A DNA stretch of 64,000 nucleotides from Paenibacillus auburnensis (GTDB taxonomy: Bacteria; Bacillota; Bacilli; Paenibacillales; Paenibacillaceae), in the NCBI RefSeq assembly GCF_927798115.1, contig NZ_CAKMMG010000001.1, positions 1,674,001 through 1,738,000 on the forward strand. Direction: 5' to 3'. This document shows, one piece after another, positions 52,261 to 61,342 of this stretch; the stretch's first letter is position 1, and each line of letters begins with the position of its first letter. A model generated the notes under the pieces. It saw only the letters and a program-made list of their open reading frames with translations. It had not been told where the DNA came from and did no database searches. The translations under genes and the position numbers were made by a program.

Positions 52261-53586
52261 CTAACCTTCGTTTTCGGATTTGCGCCGCGTAAAGAGACGG
52301 ATCGGTGTACCTTCGAAATTGAACGCTGCACGGATTTTGTTCTCCAAATAACGTTCGTAGGAGAAATGCATCAGTGACGGATCATTTACGAACACAACAA
52401 TCGTCGGCGGCTTCACCGCAACCTGGGTTACGTAGTTGATACGCAAACGGCGTCCTTTATCTGTAGGCGGAGGGTTAATCGCAACAGCATCAGATACCAC
52501 ATCATTAACCAGATGCGTCGTAATCCGCAGTGCATGCTGCTGGGCAACATGCTGTACAACCGGGAGCAGCTTCTGAAGACGTTGTTTCGTAAGTGCTGAC
52601 AAGAAAACAACCGGAGCATAGGTCATAAACAGGAAATGGTCGCGGATGGTGTTCTCAAAGTTTTGCATCGTCTTGTCATCCTTCTCGACGGCATCCCATT
52701 TATTCACTACGAAGATCGAGGCTTTCCCTGCATCATGGGCATAACCGGCAATATGCTTGTCCTGGTCGATAATACCTTCCTGGCCGTTGATGACAACAAG
52801 TACTACATCTGCCCGCTCAATAGCACGCATGGCACGCATGACACTGTACTTCTCTGTAGTTTCATATACTTTGCCGCGTTTACGCATACCCGCCGTATCA
52901 ATCAGGACATACCGCTGTCCATCCCGTTCAAAAGGAGTATCTATCGCATCGCGTGTAGTTCCGGCAACATCACTGACTATGACGCGTTCTTCACCGAGAA
53001 TAGCGTTCACGAGCGAGGATTTCCCTACATTCGGACGTCCAATCAAAGCTACACGAATCACATCTTCATCGTATTCTTCATCTTCCTTTTCCGGAAGCTT
53101 TTCAGTAACCGCATCCAGCAGATCGCCGATTCCAGTACCATGGCTGCCGGAAATACCGATCGGATCGCCAATTCCGAGGCCGTAGAATTCATAGATGTCT
53201 TCCGTACGCTTCATATTATCCACTTTGTTGATCGCCAGCACGATCGGCTTGCCGGACCGGAACAGAATCTGCGCTACCTCTTCATCCGCATTCGTAAGAC
53301 CGCTTTTCGCCTCACACATAAAGACGATGACATCCGCTTCCTCAATCGCCAGCTCCGCCTGAACGCGGATCGATTTCAGAATCGCATCTTCACCGTCAAT
53401 CTCAATTCCTCCGGTATCAATTACACTGAAGGATTTACCGTTCCAGTCAGAAACGCCATAAATCCGGTCACGGGTAATCCCCGGTTTATCTTCTACAATG
53501 GCCAGTCTATCACCAATCAGCCTGTTAAATATCGTCGATTTCCCGACGTTAGGCCTGCCTACAATGGCCACAACGGGTCTTGCCAT
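52261..53586 (-). CDS. der: GTPase Der (EngA)
   Basis: 441 residues from the ATG at 53586, 7 nt from GGAGG; an ATG two codons earlier is too close to the site. Two GTPase domains: GRPNVGKST (about 9-17) with NKVD, and [10 protein letters not shown] with DTAGMRKRG and NKWD; the C-terminal KH-like domain begins near residue 350. It is required for 50S ribosome assembly. Standard position between the S1-protein gene and plsY-gpsA. Confidence 0.97.
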   Translation of the reverse strand: MARPVVAIVGRPNVGKSTIFNRLIGDRLAIVEDKPGITRDRIYGVSDWNGKSFSVIDTGGIEIDGEDAILKSIRVQAELAIEEADVIVFMCEAKSGLTNADEEVAQILFRSGKPIVLAINKVDNMKRTEDIYEFYGLGIGDPIGISGSHGTGIGDLLDAVTEKLPEKEDEEYDEDVIRVALIGRPNVGKSSLVNAILGEERVIVSDVAGTTRDAIDTPFERDGQRYVLIDTAGMRKRGKVYETTEKYSVMRAMRAIERADVVLVVINGQEGIIDQDKHIAGYAHDAGKASIFVVNKWDAVEKDDKTMQNFENTIRDHFLFMTYAPVVFLSALTKQRLQKLLPVVQHVAQQHALRITTHLVNDVVSDAVAINPPPTDKGRRLRINYVTQVAVKPPTIVVFVNDPSLMHFSYERYLENKIRAAFNFEGTPIRLFTRRKSENEG

Positions 53587-53649
53587 ATTCATTCCTCCTG
53601 TCTTCCTTACGATTTCATCATAGCAAAAAACAATTCAATTGGAAAACAC

Positions 53650-53683
53650 AATCGGCGAACCCCCGAATGAGGGCCCGCCGATT
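53650..53683 (-). terminator. Terminator after the S1-domain protein gene
   Basis: AATCGGCG / CGCCGATT stem (53650-53657 with 53676-53683) with further G-C pairs inside, followed on the minus strand by GTGTTTTCC. The T tract is moderate. Confidence 0.65.
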
Positions 53684-53770
53684 ACTTTACCCGGTATGAC
53701 ACCAAATATAAGACACATAAGTCACCCTATGCGGTATCCTTATATTTCTGTGTAAACATAAATTAAGGGA

Positions 53771-55084
53771 TTAGTTATTGCCCTTGAATTTGTCCAGCTT
53801 GTCGCCGAAACGTTCAGCCAGAGTGAAGCTGAGGCCTTCGTTGCTGAGCGATACGTTAGGATTGTTCAGCACTTCTTTAGGCGCTCTGTCTCTGCTCTCT
53901 CTGCGTTCAGGTCTAGCCGTAGGAGCCGGAGCTTCTTCGGTTTCCTTGATGCTGAGGCTAACACGCTTCTCGGATGGATTGAAGTCAAGAACCTTCACTT
54001 GAACTTCTTGTCCTTCTTTGAGAACTTCATGCGGAGTGCCGATGTGCTTGTGGGAGATTTGCGAGATGTGCACAAGGCCTTCAACGCCTGGAAGTAGCTC
54101 AACAAATGCGCCGAAGTTTACAAGGCGTTTAACTTCGCCTGTTACTACATCGCCAATGTTGATTTTTCCGGCAGCGGAATCCCAAGGACCTGGAGCAGCC
54201 GCTTTGATGCTGAGGCTGATTTTGCCTTTTTCTGGATCCACTTTAAGGACTTTAACGCGAACTTTGTCGCCTTCAGAAACAACATCAGATGGTTTTTCCA
54301 CGTGGTTCCAAGCGATTTCGGATACGTGAACCAGACCGTCAACGCCGCCTACATCAACAAATGCGCCGAATTGGGTCAGACGTTGTACTGTACCTTCGAT
54401 GATTTGTCCTTCGGACAGCTCGGACATAATCTTTTGTTTGTTGGCTTCGAATTCTTCTTCCAGTACTTCTTTGGCAGACAGAATAACCTTGCTGTTCTCG
54501 CGGTCCAGTTCTTTTACTTTTACGCGCAAGGTACGGCCTTTGTAGTCGCTGAAATCTTCTACGAAGTGACGTTCAACCATGGATGCAGGAATAAATCCGC
54601 GAGCGCCAACGTCAGCCACAAGGCCGCCTTTGACAACATCAGCCACAGTAACTTCGAATGCTTCTTGGGAAGCAAAATACTTTTCAAGATCTTCCCATGA
54701 TTTTTCGCTGTCAACCGCACGTTTGGAGAGCACAAGGCTTTCCTTGTTGTCGTTGATGCTAACTACTTTGCACTCCACTTCTTGTCCAACTTCAACCGCT
54801 GCAGCAGCGTTGTCCAGCTGTACGGAAGAAAGTTCGCGAATCGGAATCACACCGTCGTATTTATATCCAATGCTTACATAAGCTTGGTTATCTTCGATTT
54901 TGACGATTGTTCCTTTCACGGTATCGCCTTTTTTCAGAGAAATGATTTCCAAACCTTCTTGGCTAGTCACTTCTTCTTCATTGCTGGCAACAGGCACAGT
55001 GGATTCCACAGTTTCTGTTGCTTCTACGGTTTCGTTGTTCTCAACATTAGCCGCAGCTTCCTGATTTCTTGTTTCTTCAGACAT
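53771..55084 (-). CDS. ypfD: S1-domain RNA-binding protein (YpfD / ribosomal protein S1 homologue)
   Basis: 437 residues; start ATG follows GAGGAGGG. After an acidic, low-complexity N-terminus (about 1-48) there are four S1 domains: GDTVKGTIVKIEDNQAYVSI, FEVTVADVVKGGLVADVGAR, GQIIEGTVQRLTQFGAFVDV and GDVVTGEVKRLVNFGAFVEL. The C-terminus is charged and ends in LDKFKGNN. Firmicutes have a shorter, non-essential S1 homologue than E. coli; it may act in translation or RNA turnover. Same place after cmk-plsC as B. subtilis ypfD. Confidence 0.93.
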   Translation of the reverse strand: MSEETRNQEAAANVENNETVEATETVESTVPVASNEEEVTSQEGLEIISLKKGDTVKGTIVKIEDNQAYVSIGYKYDGVIPIRELSSVQLDNAAAAVEVGQEVECKVVSINDNKESLVLSKRAVDSEKSWEDLEKYFASQEAFEVTVADVVKGGLVADVGARGFIPASMVERHFVEDFSDYKGRTLRVKVKELDRENSKVILSAKEVLEEEFEANKQKIMSELSEGQIIEGTVQRLTQFGAFVDVGGVDGLVHVSEIAWNHVEKPSDVVSEGDKVRVKVLKVDPEKGKISLSIKAAAPGPWDSAAGKINIGDVVTGEVKRLVNFGAFVELLPGVEGLVHISQISHKHIGTPHEVLKEGQEVQVKVLDFNPSEKRVSLSIKETEEAPAPTARPERRESRDRAPKEVLNNPNVSLSNEGLSFTLAERFGDKLDKFKGNN

Positions 55085-55253
55085 GTGATTACCCTCCTCG
55101 ATTCAAAACCCCATTTATTTAAACCCGCGTAGCGCAGAGTTCAAAACAATCATTACATGTAATACCACTTGTATTTTTAAGTTAGTATGTTCCAAAAAAT
55201 AGCGGTTATGCCGTTATTCCTCAGCATTCGTAAAAACTTCAAGGCTAACGGAT

Positions 55254-55841
55254 CTATTTCGTACTGGGCTTGCCGGTCTTACTCATCTCATGGATCCGTC
55301 CCATAATTACATCGGTAACTTCTTCAAGAGATTCGCTGCCTGCTCCGGCAAATGAACTGAGATCAATGGGTTCCCCATAAATAACGGTCATTCGGCGGAA
55401 TGGCTTATAAGAACCGATAATAGCGGCCGGAACAACTGCTGCGCCGCTGCGAAGCGCAAAACTGGCTGCGCCTTTCTTAGCAACACCGGAATCAGAGTTA
55501 CGTGTTCCTTCCGGAAAAATGCCCATAACATGTCCGCTGCGAAGCGTATTAAGGGCCGTTTTAATGGATTCTTTGCTTACGCCGCCACGTTTGACAGGAA
55601 AAGCGCCCAGTTTGTCTATGAGCCAGCCCAGCACCGGAACCTTGAACAGTTCGGCCTTGGCCATATACTTGACCTGACGTTTCAGCTTAATCCCGATGGT
55701 CATCGGATCGAGCAGGCTGATATGGTTCGCGCAGAGCAGTACCCCGCCCTCCTTTGGCACATTTTCTTTTCCCACAATCTTGAGCGGGAACAGGATGGCA
55801 TAAATCAAGCGAAGCAATCCACGGCAAATAACATAAATCAT
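55254..55841 (-). CDS. plsC: 1-acyl-sn-glycerol-3-phosphate acyltransferase
   Basis: 195 residues, PlsC domain. NHISLLDP is the HX4D catalytic motif, with PVLGWLIDKLGAFPVKRGG, GIFPEGTRNSDSG (EGTR) and VVPAAIIGSY. It converts lysophosphatidate to phosphatidate. The start overlaps the cmk stop (ATGA), as in other Bacilli. Confidence 0.93.
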   Translation of the reverse strand: MIYVICRGLLRLIYAILFPLKIVGKENVPKEGGVLLCANHISLLDPMTIGIKLKRQVKYMAKAELFKVPVLGWLIDKLGAFPVKRGGVSKESIKTALNTLRSGHVMGIFPEGTRNSDSGVAKKGAASFALRSGAAVVPAAIIGSYKPFRRMTVIYGEPIDLSSFAGAGSESLEEVTDVIMGRIHEMSKTGKPSTK

Positions 55842-56548
55842 GAATGATTTCTCTCCCCGTTAACATGAGATCTGCAGTGGGAGACAATAGCTTCCACGGC
55901 TTGATGGATATCCATATAGGTCGTGTCAAGAAGAATAGCATCCTCTGCACGGCGCAGCGGCGAAATCTCCCGTCCTTCATCAAGACGGTCACGGGCTGCA
56001 ATATCGTGTTCAAGCTGCTGGAGAGTCACTGTTTCCGCATCTTTCAGTTCCTTGTAACGGCGGAGGGCACGTTCCTCCACACTTGCCGTCATGAAAATCT
56101 TCACTTCGGCATCCGGCAGTACGGTCGTACCGATATCGCGGCCGTCCATGACTACCCCTTTGCGGAGTGCCATCTGACGCTGCAGATGACTAAGTCTGGA
56201 TCTTACACCTTCGAGTTTCGAATACTGCGAGACTTGACCGCTGACCTGAAGACTGCGGATATGGGGGGTTACGTCTTCCCCATTAATGAGCACCTTCTGT
56301 ACATCTTCCTCCGGAATAAGCTCAATCACCATATCACGGACGAGTTCATCCACCTGTTCATGGGCTTCCGGCGGTATGCCTTCACGGAGCATATACCAGG
56401 TAATTGCACGGTACATAGCACCCGTATCAACATAAATGTAAGACAGCTTGCGTGCTACCAATCGGGCTACAGTACTCTTGCCTGCCCCGGCAGGTCCGTC
56501 GATGGCGACGTTAATTCTGTCGTTAGTATGTGTCCCCTGCCTATCCAA
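55838..56548 (-). CDS. cmk: Cytidylate kinase
   Basis: 236 residues from a TTG at 56548 preceded by AGGAGG at 9 nt; the frame extends to 56644 but that part does not match the family. INVAIDGPAGAGKSTVARLV is the P-loop; YIYVDTGAMYRAITW, MDGRDIGTTVLPDAEVKIFM and LDTTYMDIHQAVEAI follow. It phosphorylates CMP and dCMP. It heads the cmk-plsC pair. Confidence 0.95.
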   Translation of the reverse strand: MDRQGTHTNDRINVAIDGPAGAGKSTVARLVARKLSYIYVDTGAMYRAITWYMLREGIPPEAHEQVDELVRDMVIELIPEEDVQKVLINGEDVTPHIRSLQVSGQVSQYSKLEGVRSRLSHLQRQMALRKGVVMDGRDIGTTVLPDAEVKIFMTASVEERALRRYKELKDAETVTLQQLEHDIAARDRLDEGREISPLRRAEDAILLDTTYMDIHQAVEAIVSHCRSHVNGERNHS

Positions 56549-56628
56549 CGGGGCATTCCTCCTCAAACACTCTTTCGTCCGGAAACACGGCAAAGCCGCA
56601 TATTTCCAGTGACTTACTGATATTATCA

Positions 56629-56652
56629 AGAAAAAAGCAGGCATTGCCTGCG
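56629..56652 (-). terminator. Terminator between the PilZ gene and cmk
   Basis: GCAGGC / GCCTGC hairpin with AAT loop, followed on the minus strand by TTTTTTC. Confidence 0.8.
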
Positions 56653-56734
56653 ACTTATAAAATTATACCACAGTTTGGAACACAGTGCAAAACAGCATAT
56701 GCCTCTAAATGCATACAAACATTCGTTAAAAGGG

Positions 56735-57403
56735 TCAGCGGTTGCGGAAATCAAACTGCCGTTCAAAGCAATAGCGGATAATTTTTTGCCGTTCAGCATC
56801 AGAAATGGACAAGAACTTCAGCATAACTAGACTACGCCCGTTCTCGAGCGGCTTCATCCGCACAATTTCCCCTTCGAAATTTGCATGCTCCATGCTGCCG
56901 TTGCGGTAAGGAAGGAGCACCCAGCAGCTGAGCTTGTCGGAAACCGAAAGCTTAACCTTGGCATCGCTGAGAAATGAAGTTCCCCCGCCCCCGATATCAT
57001 CGGTCCGGACGAGAAAACGGCTGCCTAATGCATCCTTCACAGCGAGCTCGAGCTCAGCGTTAACGCGCAGAAAGCTGCGGCGCTGAATTTTGAAGATGGA
57101 TTCCACTTCCGGCTTGCGAATCCGGACCATACGAATTACATCTTCTTTAAACCCGATAACATGAGTATTGAAATAATTCTTAATCCCGCCTTCAGTAATA
57201 AAATATGCGGAGAGCTCGTCCCCCATAAACAGCTTTTTCAGTCGACCCTTATCTACCTGCATCGGAATTTCAATCAGAAAAGCATCATCTTCCATATCCG
57301 CAATTCTGGATCGGTATTCGATCTCCGTTTCCACCGGATCACTGGAAGCTACCTGTATGTATAGATGTTCATTAATTTTGGGATACAAACCTGTCACCGC
57401 CAC
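56735..57403 (-). CDS. ypfA: PilZ-domain cyclic-di-GMP receptor (YpfA/MotI-like)
   Basis: 222 residues from a GTG at 57403; the site is weak and a TTG five codons on is an alternative. N-terminal YcgR-like domain (about 5-100) precedes the PilZ domain, starting with RRSFLRV (RxxxR). The second motif, usually D/NxSxxG, reads DIGGGG: the serine is glycine. In B. subtilis YpfA (MotI/DgrA) binds c-di-GMP and brakes the flagellar motor. It is next to ypeB as in B. subtilis. Confidence 0.88.
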   Translation of the reverse strand: MAVTGLYPKINEHLYIQVASSDPVETEIEYRSRIADMEDDAFLIEIPMQVDKGRLKKLFMGDELSAYFITEGGIKNYFNTHVIGFKEDVIRMVRIRKPEVESIFKIQRRSFLRVNAELELAVKDALGSRFLVRTDDIGGGGTSFLSDAKVKLSVSDKLSCWVLLPYRNGSMEHANFEGEIVRMKPLENGRSLVMLKFLSISDAERQKIIRYCFERQFDFRNR

Positions 57404-57490
57404 AAAGTTAGTAAGTTGATCTGTTTTTGATTATAGCATGGCCTTTTGACACCGGGTTAGTAAATATTATGAAAGCTCAGAATTTTAAAT

Positions 57491-57527
57491 AAAAAAAGGA
57501 GGGGCTCCTCTAAGGAACTGCCCTCCT
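57491..57527 (-). terminator. Terminator after ypeB
   Basis: AGGAGGG...TTCC / GGA...CCCTCCT hairpin, followed on the minus strand by TTTTTTTAT. Confidence 0.85.
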
Positions 57528-57540
57528 GCTAATTACACTC

Positions 57541-58899
57541 TTATTTATCCTGTGCTCCTGAGGAAGTCCGCACCTCTTCCACTGCCTCTTCATTTCCATC
57601 CGCAGCATTCAGATAAATCCGGTATTGTGAACCGTTGATTTTGCCCCCGAATTCATACGTAAGAAGCTCCACAGCATCTTCATTTTCAATCCAGGCCAGA
57701 CGGTGATAGAGCTCTTTGAATTCCGGATTCAAGTGTTTTCTGGCCTCCGCAAGCGATAGGCCGGGTTTGGGGATTTCGCGCTTTTCCTGATGTTCTTTGA
57801 CAAAGTCGCTTGCCTGGAAACCAGTAGGATCCCCTGTATCCAGTGCAACCCGCACCGTCATTTTCTCCGGATAGATCAGCACACCGTTCTGGCTGCTCAC
57901 AAAAGTCAGGTTCCCGAGATTATCGTACCGGTCCGCACTGACTGCGGTCATTCCCGGATAACCCTTTTGCTTCAGGAATTCGCCCGCTTTGGCCACTGCC
58001 TGTTTCATCGAGACTTTGGCCGGACCAACCTCGCGGTTATCATTATACGAAATCAGCAGACCGCCTTCTCTTGTAAAGTCCATGCTGATCGGCTGCTGAT
58101 GATCGGGGCTGGATACCATAGCCGTAAATGAAGCCCACTCGGTGCCTTTCCCGTTCTCACGTACATCTACCTTCTCATTACCGCCGATGTCGGCAAACTT
58201 CACGGCTTTTGCTTTGATTTCCTCTGCAGTAACCGGCTTGCCCCCGAGTTTCTTCACGGAACGTTTGTCATAGATGCTCGCCACGGACGGTCCCCAATCC
58301 AGTTCGGGATAGGCTGCAACCCGTTTGTCCACTGTTTTAAAACCGTCAATAATCGTATTGTCCTCGGCTTTATCCTCAGTCGCGAGCGCCGACTCCACAT
58401 CCATCCAGCGCAGCTTATTGCCAATAACCTTCTGCTGCACGTCCTGCAAATCCTTGGAAATTTCACCAGAGTTCTTATAGAGCGCCTTGAGGTTCCCCAG
58501 TTCGGCTTCTGTCAGCGGCTTTTTCGTGAAGTCACGGACAGCGGCTTTGTAAGAGAAGTTGGCGATCTTCGAAAGAAATTCCTCCGTCTCACTGAACGGC
58601 AACAATGTAAGCGGAAGCTGATTGATCTCATTCTGTGCCTCACTGGTTAACCGCCATACATTGACGAGGCCTTTGCGGTGCATTCCGTTTGAGGAAGAGT
58701 TCACTGCAAGGGTGTTTCCGAGTTCACCATGAAGCCGCTCCACATGAAAAGAAAGATCATGGAAGGCTCGCTGATACTGATTCTCTGCTTTGATTAGAAT
58801 TGAGTTTTTCTCCTGGTTCTCCTGATATCCCCAGACCAGCGCTCCTACCAGCAACAATGCGGTAAGCGGGAACATTATGGCACTTAATCTTTTGTACAT
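57541..58899 (-). CDS. ypeB: Germination protein YpeB
   Basis: 452 residues, the usual length. An N-terminal anchor (IMFPLTALLLVGALVWGYQE) is followed by a helical domain and two or three PepSY-type repeats (VSMKQAVAKAGEFLKQKGYP, LSLAEARKHLNPEFKEL). YpeB places and stabilises the cortex-lytic enzyme SleB in the spore. In Bacillus sleB is immediately upstream; here the upstream genes are a 51-residue CxxC protein and prsW, and sleB is missing from this locus. Confidence 0.94.
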   Translation of the reverse strand: MYKRLSAIMFPLTALLLVGALVWGYQENQEKNSILIKAENQYQRAFHDLSFHVERLHGELGNTLAVNSSSNGMHRKGLVNVWRLTSEAQNEINQLPLTLLPFSETEEFLSKIANFSYKAAVRDFTKKPLTEAELGNLKALYKNSGEISKDLQDVQQKVIGNKLRWMDVESALATEDKAEDNTIIDGFKTVDKRVAAYPELDWGPSVASIYDKRSVKKLGGKPVTAEEIKAKAVKFADIGGNEKVDVRENGKGTEWASFTAMVSSPDHQQPISMDFTREGGLLISYNDNREVGPAKVSMKQAVAKAGEFLKQKGYPGMTAVSADRYDNLGNLTFVSSQNGVLIYPEKMTVRVALDTGDPTGFQASDFVKEHQEKREIPKPGLSLAEARKHLNPEFKELYHRLAWIENEDAVELLTYEFGGKINGSQYRIYLNAADGNEEAVEEVRTSSGAQDK

Positions 58900-59012
58900 A
58901 GGGCTGCAAGACTCCTTTCGGTAGCTTATTGCCGTTAGTTTGACAATAACTGAGAAGAGTTATGCACCTTACAGGCCCGCAAAAAAAAGAGAATACTTCC
59001 AGAGCTTCTGGT

Positions 59013-59168
59013 TCAGGCCCGTTCTTCAATCTCAAAACCGCTGCTGCTGCTGCACAGGCACTGCTTGAAGCCGGTCTGTATCACTCCGTGCTCCTTGTTC
59101 CCTCTTAATATGTAGGTTTCACCACACTGCTTGCAGACAATCCGCACTTTTACACGCAAAAAAGACAC
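59013..59168 (-). CDS. Small CxxC protein (possible zinc ribbon)
   Basis: 51 residues from a GTG at 59168 behind GAGGAGAG; a TTG three codons on is also possible. RVKVRIVCKQCGETYILRGN contains CxxC, and a second cysteine pair, CLCSSS, follows about 20 residues later, so four cysteines could bind one zinc. No family recognised. It lies between ypeB and prsW and is probably in the same unit. Confidence 0.65.
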   Translation of the reverse strand: MSFLRVKVRIVCKQCGETYILRGNKEHGVIQTGFKQCLCSSSSGFEIEERA

Positions 59169-59234
59169 CTCTCTCCTCTCTGGAATTCCTTGCTTACGGA
59201 ACTTTCCGGGTAAGATTAAGTGTGTCCATCTCAT

Positions 59235-59930
59235 TTATAGGTTAACCTCTTCCTCACGCTTCAAAAAACGGAACGGCGAGCGGCTGTTGGCCAGCGCCAC
59301 CTTTCCCATGCCTCCATACCACAATACAGCCATCAGAGGCACGATAAACCATATCCAGTAATTCGCTGTAGTACTTAGTATAAAGTCATAGATTCCATGC
59401 CACAGCCAAGGCAGCAGGAGCGAGACTAGTAGGATTCCCCGCGTTCTGTTCCCTTTCGAGAACTTGGCCCTGCCCATGTGATATCCCATAATAACTCCGA
59501 ACATCGCATGTCCAGAGACCGGCAGCAATGCTCTCATAAACATTGAACCGATAGAAGCATGGCTGTACCAGGCATACATTATATTTTCAATTGTTGCAAA
59601 GCCTAGCGAAATCGCTACGGCATATAGTATTCCATCATATGGCTCGTCAAATTCGGTATGATTGTAAATCATATGGTACAGCACAAACCACTTTAAGCAT
59701 TCCTCCACACCTGAAGAGATGAGGAAAGAATCGACATAGGGACCTCCGCTCAGCCCCAGCACCATACCTCTCTGGATAATCATAACCGGAAAAACAATCA
59801 GCAGGCCGAGCAAAAACACCTTTATGACCATATGCAGCGGTTCTTGATCATACTTATCTTTCAGATAGAAAAAAGTCAGCAGCGCAAGTCCCGGTGCCAC
59901 TGCCGACGTAATGACCGATAACAAAAGCAC
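59235..59930 (-). CDS. prsW: PrsW-family intramembrane metalloprotease
   Basis: 231 residues with about seven membrane segments. The metal-binding glutamates are in GVEECLKWFVLYHM (EExxK); FATIENIMYA, PVSGHAMFGVIMGY and LWHGIYDFI are the other family motifs. In B. subtilis PrsW cleaves anti-SigW (RsiW) in response to envelope stress; here a substrate could include the ECF anti-sigma factor at 24347-24940, which is speculation. Position upstream of ypeB matches B. subtilis. Confidence 0.92.
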   Translation of the reverse strand: MLLLSVITSAVAPGLALLTFFYLKDKYDQEPLHMVIKVFLLGLLIVFPVMIIQRGMVLGLSGGPYVDSFLISSGVEECLKWFVLYHMIYNHTEFDEPYDGILYAVAISLGFATIENIMYAWYSHASIGSMFMRALLPVSGHAMFGVIMGYHMGRAKFSKGNRTRGILLVSLLLPWLWHGIYDFILSTTANYWIWFIVPLMAVLWYGGMGKVALANSRSPFRFLKREEEVNL

Positions 59931-60011
59931 CGAATAACCTCCCCGAGCTTATCTCTCCTATCTGTTACCGCAAAATACGGCGGAATTCAGGAAAGTCATA
60001 TTTCAAAACTA

Positions 60012-60047
60012 GAGGAAAGGGCCGGGCCGCAGGCCCGGGCTCTCCTC
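60012..60047 (-). terminator. Terminator after mecA
   Basis: AGGAGAGCCCGGGCC / GGCCCGGCCCTTTCCT hairpin with a TGC loop; the T tract is weak (CTAG follows), so confidence is moderate. Confidence 0.6.
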
Positions 60048-60053
60048 AACCGC

Positions 60054-60668
60054 TTATTCCTGGCGCTTAAAATGAGTGCACAGTAACTGGATTGCATTCT
60101 CAGCCATTACGGTCTTTCCGTATTCATCCAGAACAGCTTCTGTAACAGGGGACGAATCCCCGAACTCCGACAATACGGCCACAATTCCCGTAAGGACATT
60201 CTCTTCATATTCCTTCGGATCGAAGTAGAGGTACCATTTATCGTTATAAGAATACAGTTTTCCCTGGGAAGTAATATTGCCGATGAGCACATGAGCCGCT
60301 TCAACCAAAACCTCAAAATCGCGGAATGCATACACAATGGAGTCGCTTTGTTCTAGAGTAACTTCCATTTCGTAAATCTCTTCAGGCATTTCTTCTTCCC
60401 CGGCTCCACCGTACTGATGGTGATCATATTTCCCCCGGGTCACAATAACGACCATACCTTGCGCGGGCAATGCGAACACTTCCACGGCAAGCGGACCTGT
60501 AGCGTCAAAACCAAGTTCACTGTACGCCTGGTCCATCATTTCCGTAAAAAGGTCATGCACCTTGGGAACTTCCTGCCACATATCTTCCTTCTGGATGCCC
60601 CGCTCGCTCAGGTCGTCAAAAGTGAGGAAAATCCGTATCTTATCTTGACCTAATCGCTCTATTCTCAT
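60054..60668 (-). CDS. mecA: Adaptor protein MecA
   Basis: 204 residues from the ATG at 60668 behind AAAGGAGG; an earlier in-frame start would give nine extra residues. N-terminus MRIERLGQDKIRIFLTFDDL binds targets and the C-terminal half (about 110-200, SIVYAFRDFEVLVEAAHVL, NGIVAVLSEFG-like segment) binds ClpC. The acidic linker (GAGEEEMPEEIYEM) is typical. It delivers ComK and other substrates to ClpCP. Confidence 0.93.
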   Translation of the reverse strand: MRIERLGQDKIRIFLTFDDLSERGIQKEDMWQEVPKVHDLFTEMMDQAYSELGFDATGPLAVEVFALPAQGMVVIVTRGKYDHHQYGGAGEEEMPEEIYEMEVTLEQSDSIVYAFRDFEVLVEAAHVLIGNITSQGKLYSYNDKWYLYFDPKEYEENVLTGIVAVLSEFGDSSPVTEAVLDEYGKTVMAENAIQLLCTHFKRQE

Positions 60669-60831
60669 GACAGGATCCTCCTTTTGCAAGCTCATTTAGT
60701 ATTAATGTATGATGAGTCCCGAGTAATGAGCCAAAAATGGTTACTATGTATGTATGTTATCATTTTGGCGCTGTAAATGCACGTAAATAAATATTTTTAT
60801 GACCCATTTATTCCGGCGGTTTGATAAAAAA

Positions 60832-60871
60832 AGAATCATTTTGCGGATGGAATCATCCCCAAAATGATTCT
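60832..60871 (-). terminator. Terminator after the YtxH-like gene
   Basis: AGAATCATTTTG / CAAAATGATTCT, 12-bp perfect stem with GGAT/ATCC inside, followed on the minus strand by TTTTTTTA. Confidence 0.92.
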
Positions 60872-60888
60872 GCAATGTTGCTTTGCGG

Positions 60889-61257
60889 TTACAAACCGGG
60901 TATTGCTGTATGAGTTTCTTTAAGAATTTGCTCTACCTCATGTTTTACTTCAGGGTTGCTGCGGATGAAATCCTTCAGCATTTTAAGATTGGATTCCTTG
61001 GATTTAATCGCAGACTCCTTGTGGTCGGCATTGCCCGCAGCCTTGTGATCAGCTGTGTCATGGGCGCCGTCCGTTTGGGTGCTGCCGAATCCGGTCATCG
61101 CCATACCCATAATTTTGTCCCGTGCCTTCTCCCCTGCCCCCTGCATCTGGCCGCCCGGCTGCAGGAGCGAGGACATCATGGTACTGCGTTTTTTGGACAT
61201 CATCATACTGGCGGCTGCACCCAGCATCACTCCGCATAGAAATGACGAAGTATTCAT
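60889..61257 (-). CDS. Hypothetical protein with hydrophobic Met-rich N-terminus (YtxH-like)
   Basis: 122 residues from the ATG at 61257 behind AAGGAGG. NTSSFLCGVMLGAAASMMMS is a short hydrophobic segment at the N-terminus, followed by a polar, His/Ala/Lys-rich part (AHDTADHKAAGNADHKESA) and a helical end (MLKDFIRSNPEVKHEVEQIL). Resembles small YtxH-type proteins of Bacilli. Starts 85 nt from the divergent deacetylase gene. Function unknown. Confidence 0.7.
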   Translation of the reverse strand: MNTSSFLCGVMLGAAASMMMSKKRSTMMSSLLQPGGQMQGAGEKARDKIMGMAMTGFGSTQTDGAHDTADHKAAGNADHKESAIKSKESNLKMLKDFIRSNPEVKHEVEQILKETHTAIPGL

Positions 61258-61342
61258 ATCTCTAACCTCCTTGTATGGTAAAATCATGCTTAGTGTTCGC
61301 GGAAAGATTCCGGCTCATACAGCCAAACAACAAGAAAGCGAG

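Noticed and set aside
52636..53670. A plus-strand frame of 344 residues opposite der
   Set aside because: It is antisense to a highly conserved GTPase gene, lacks a start signal and has no recognisable domain.
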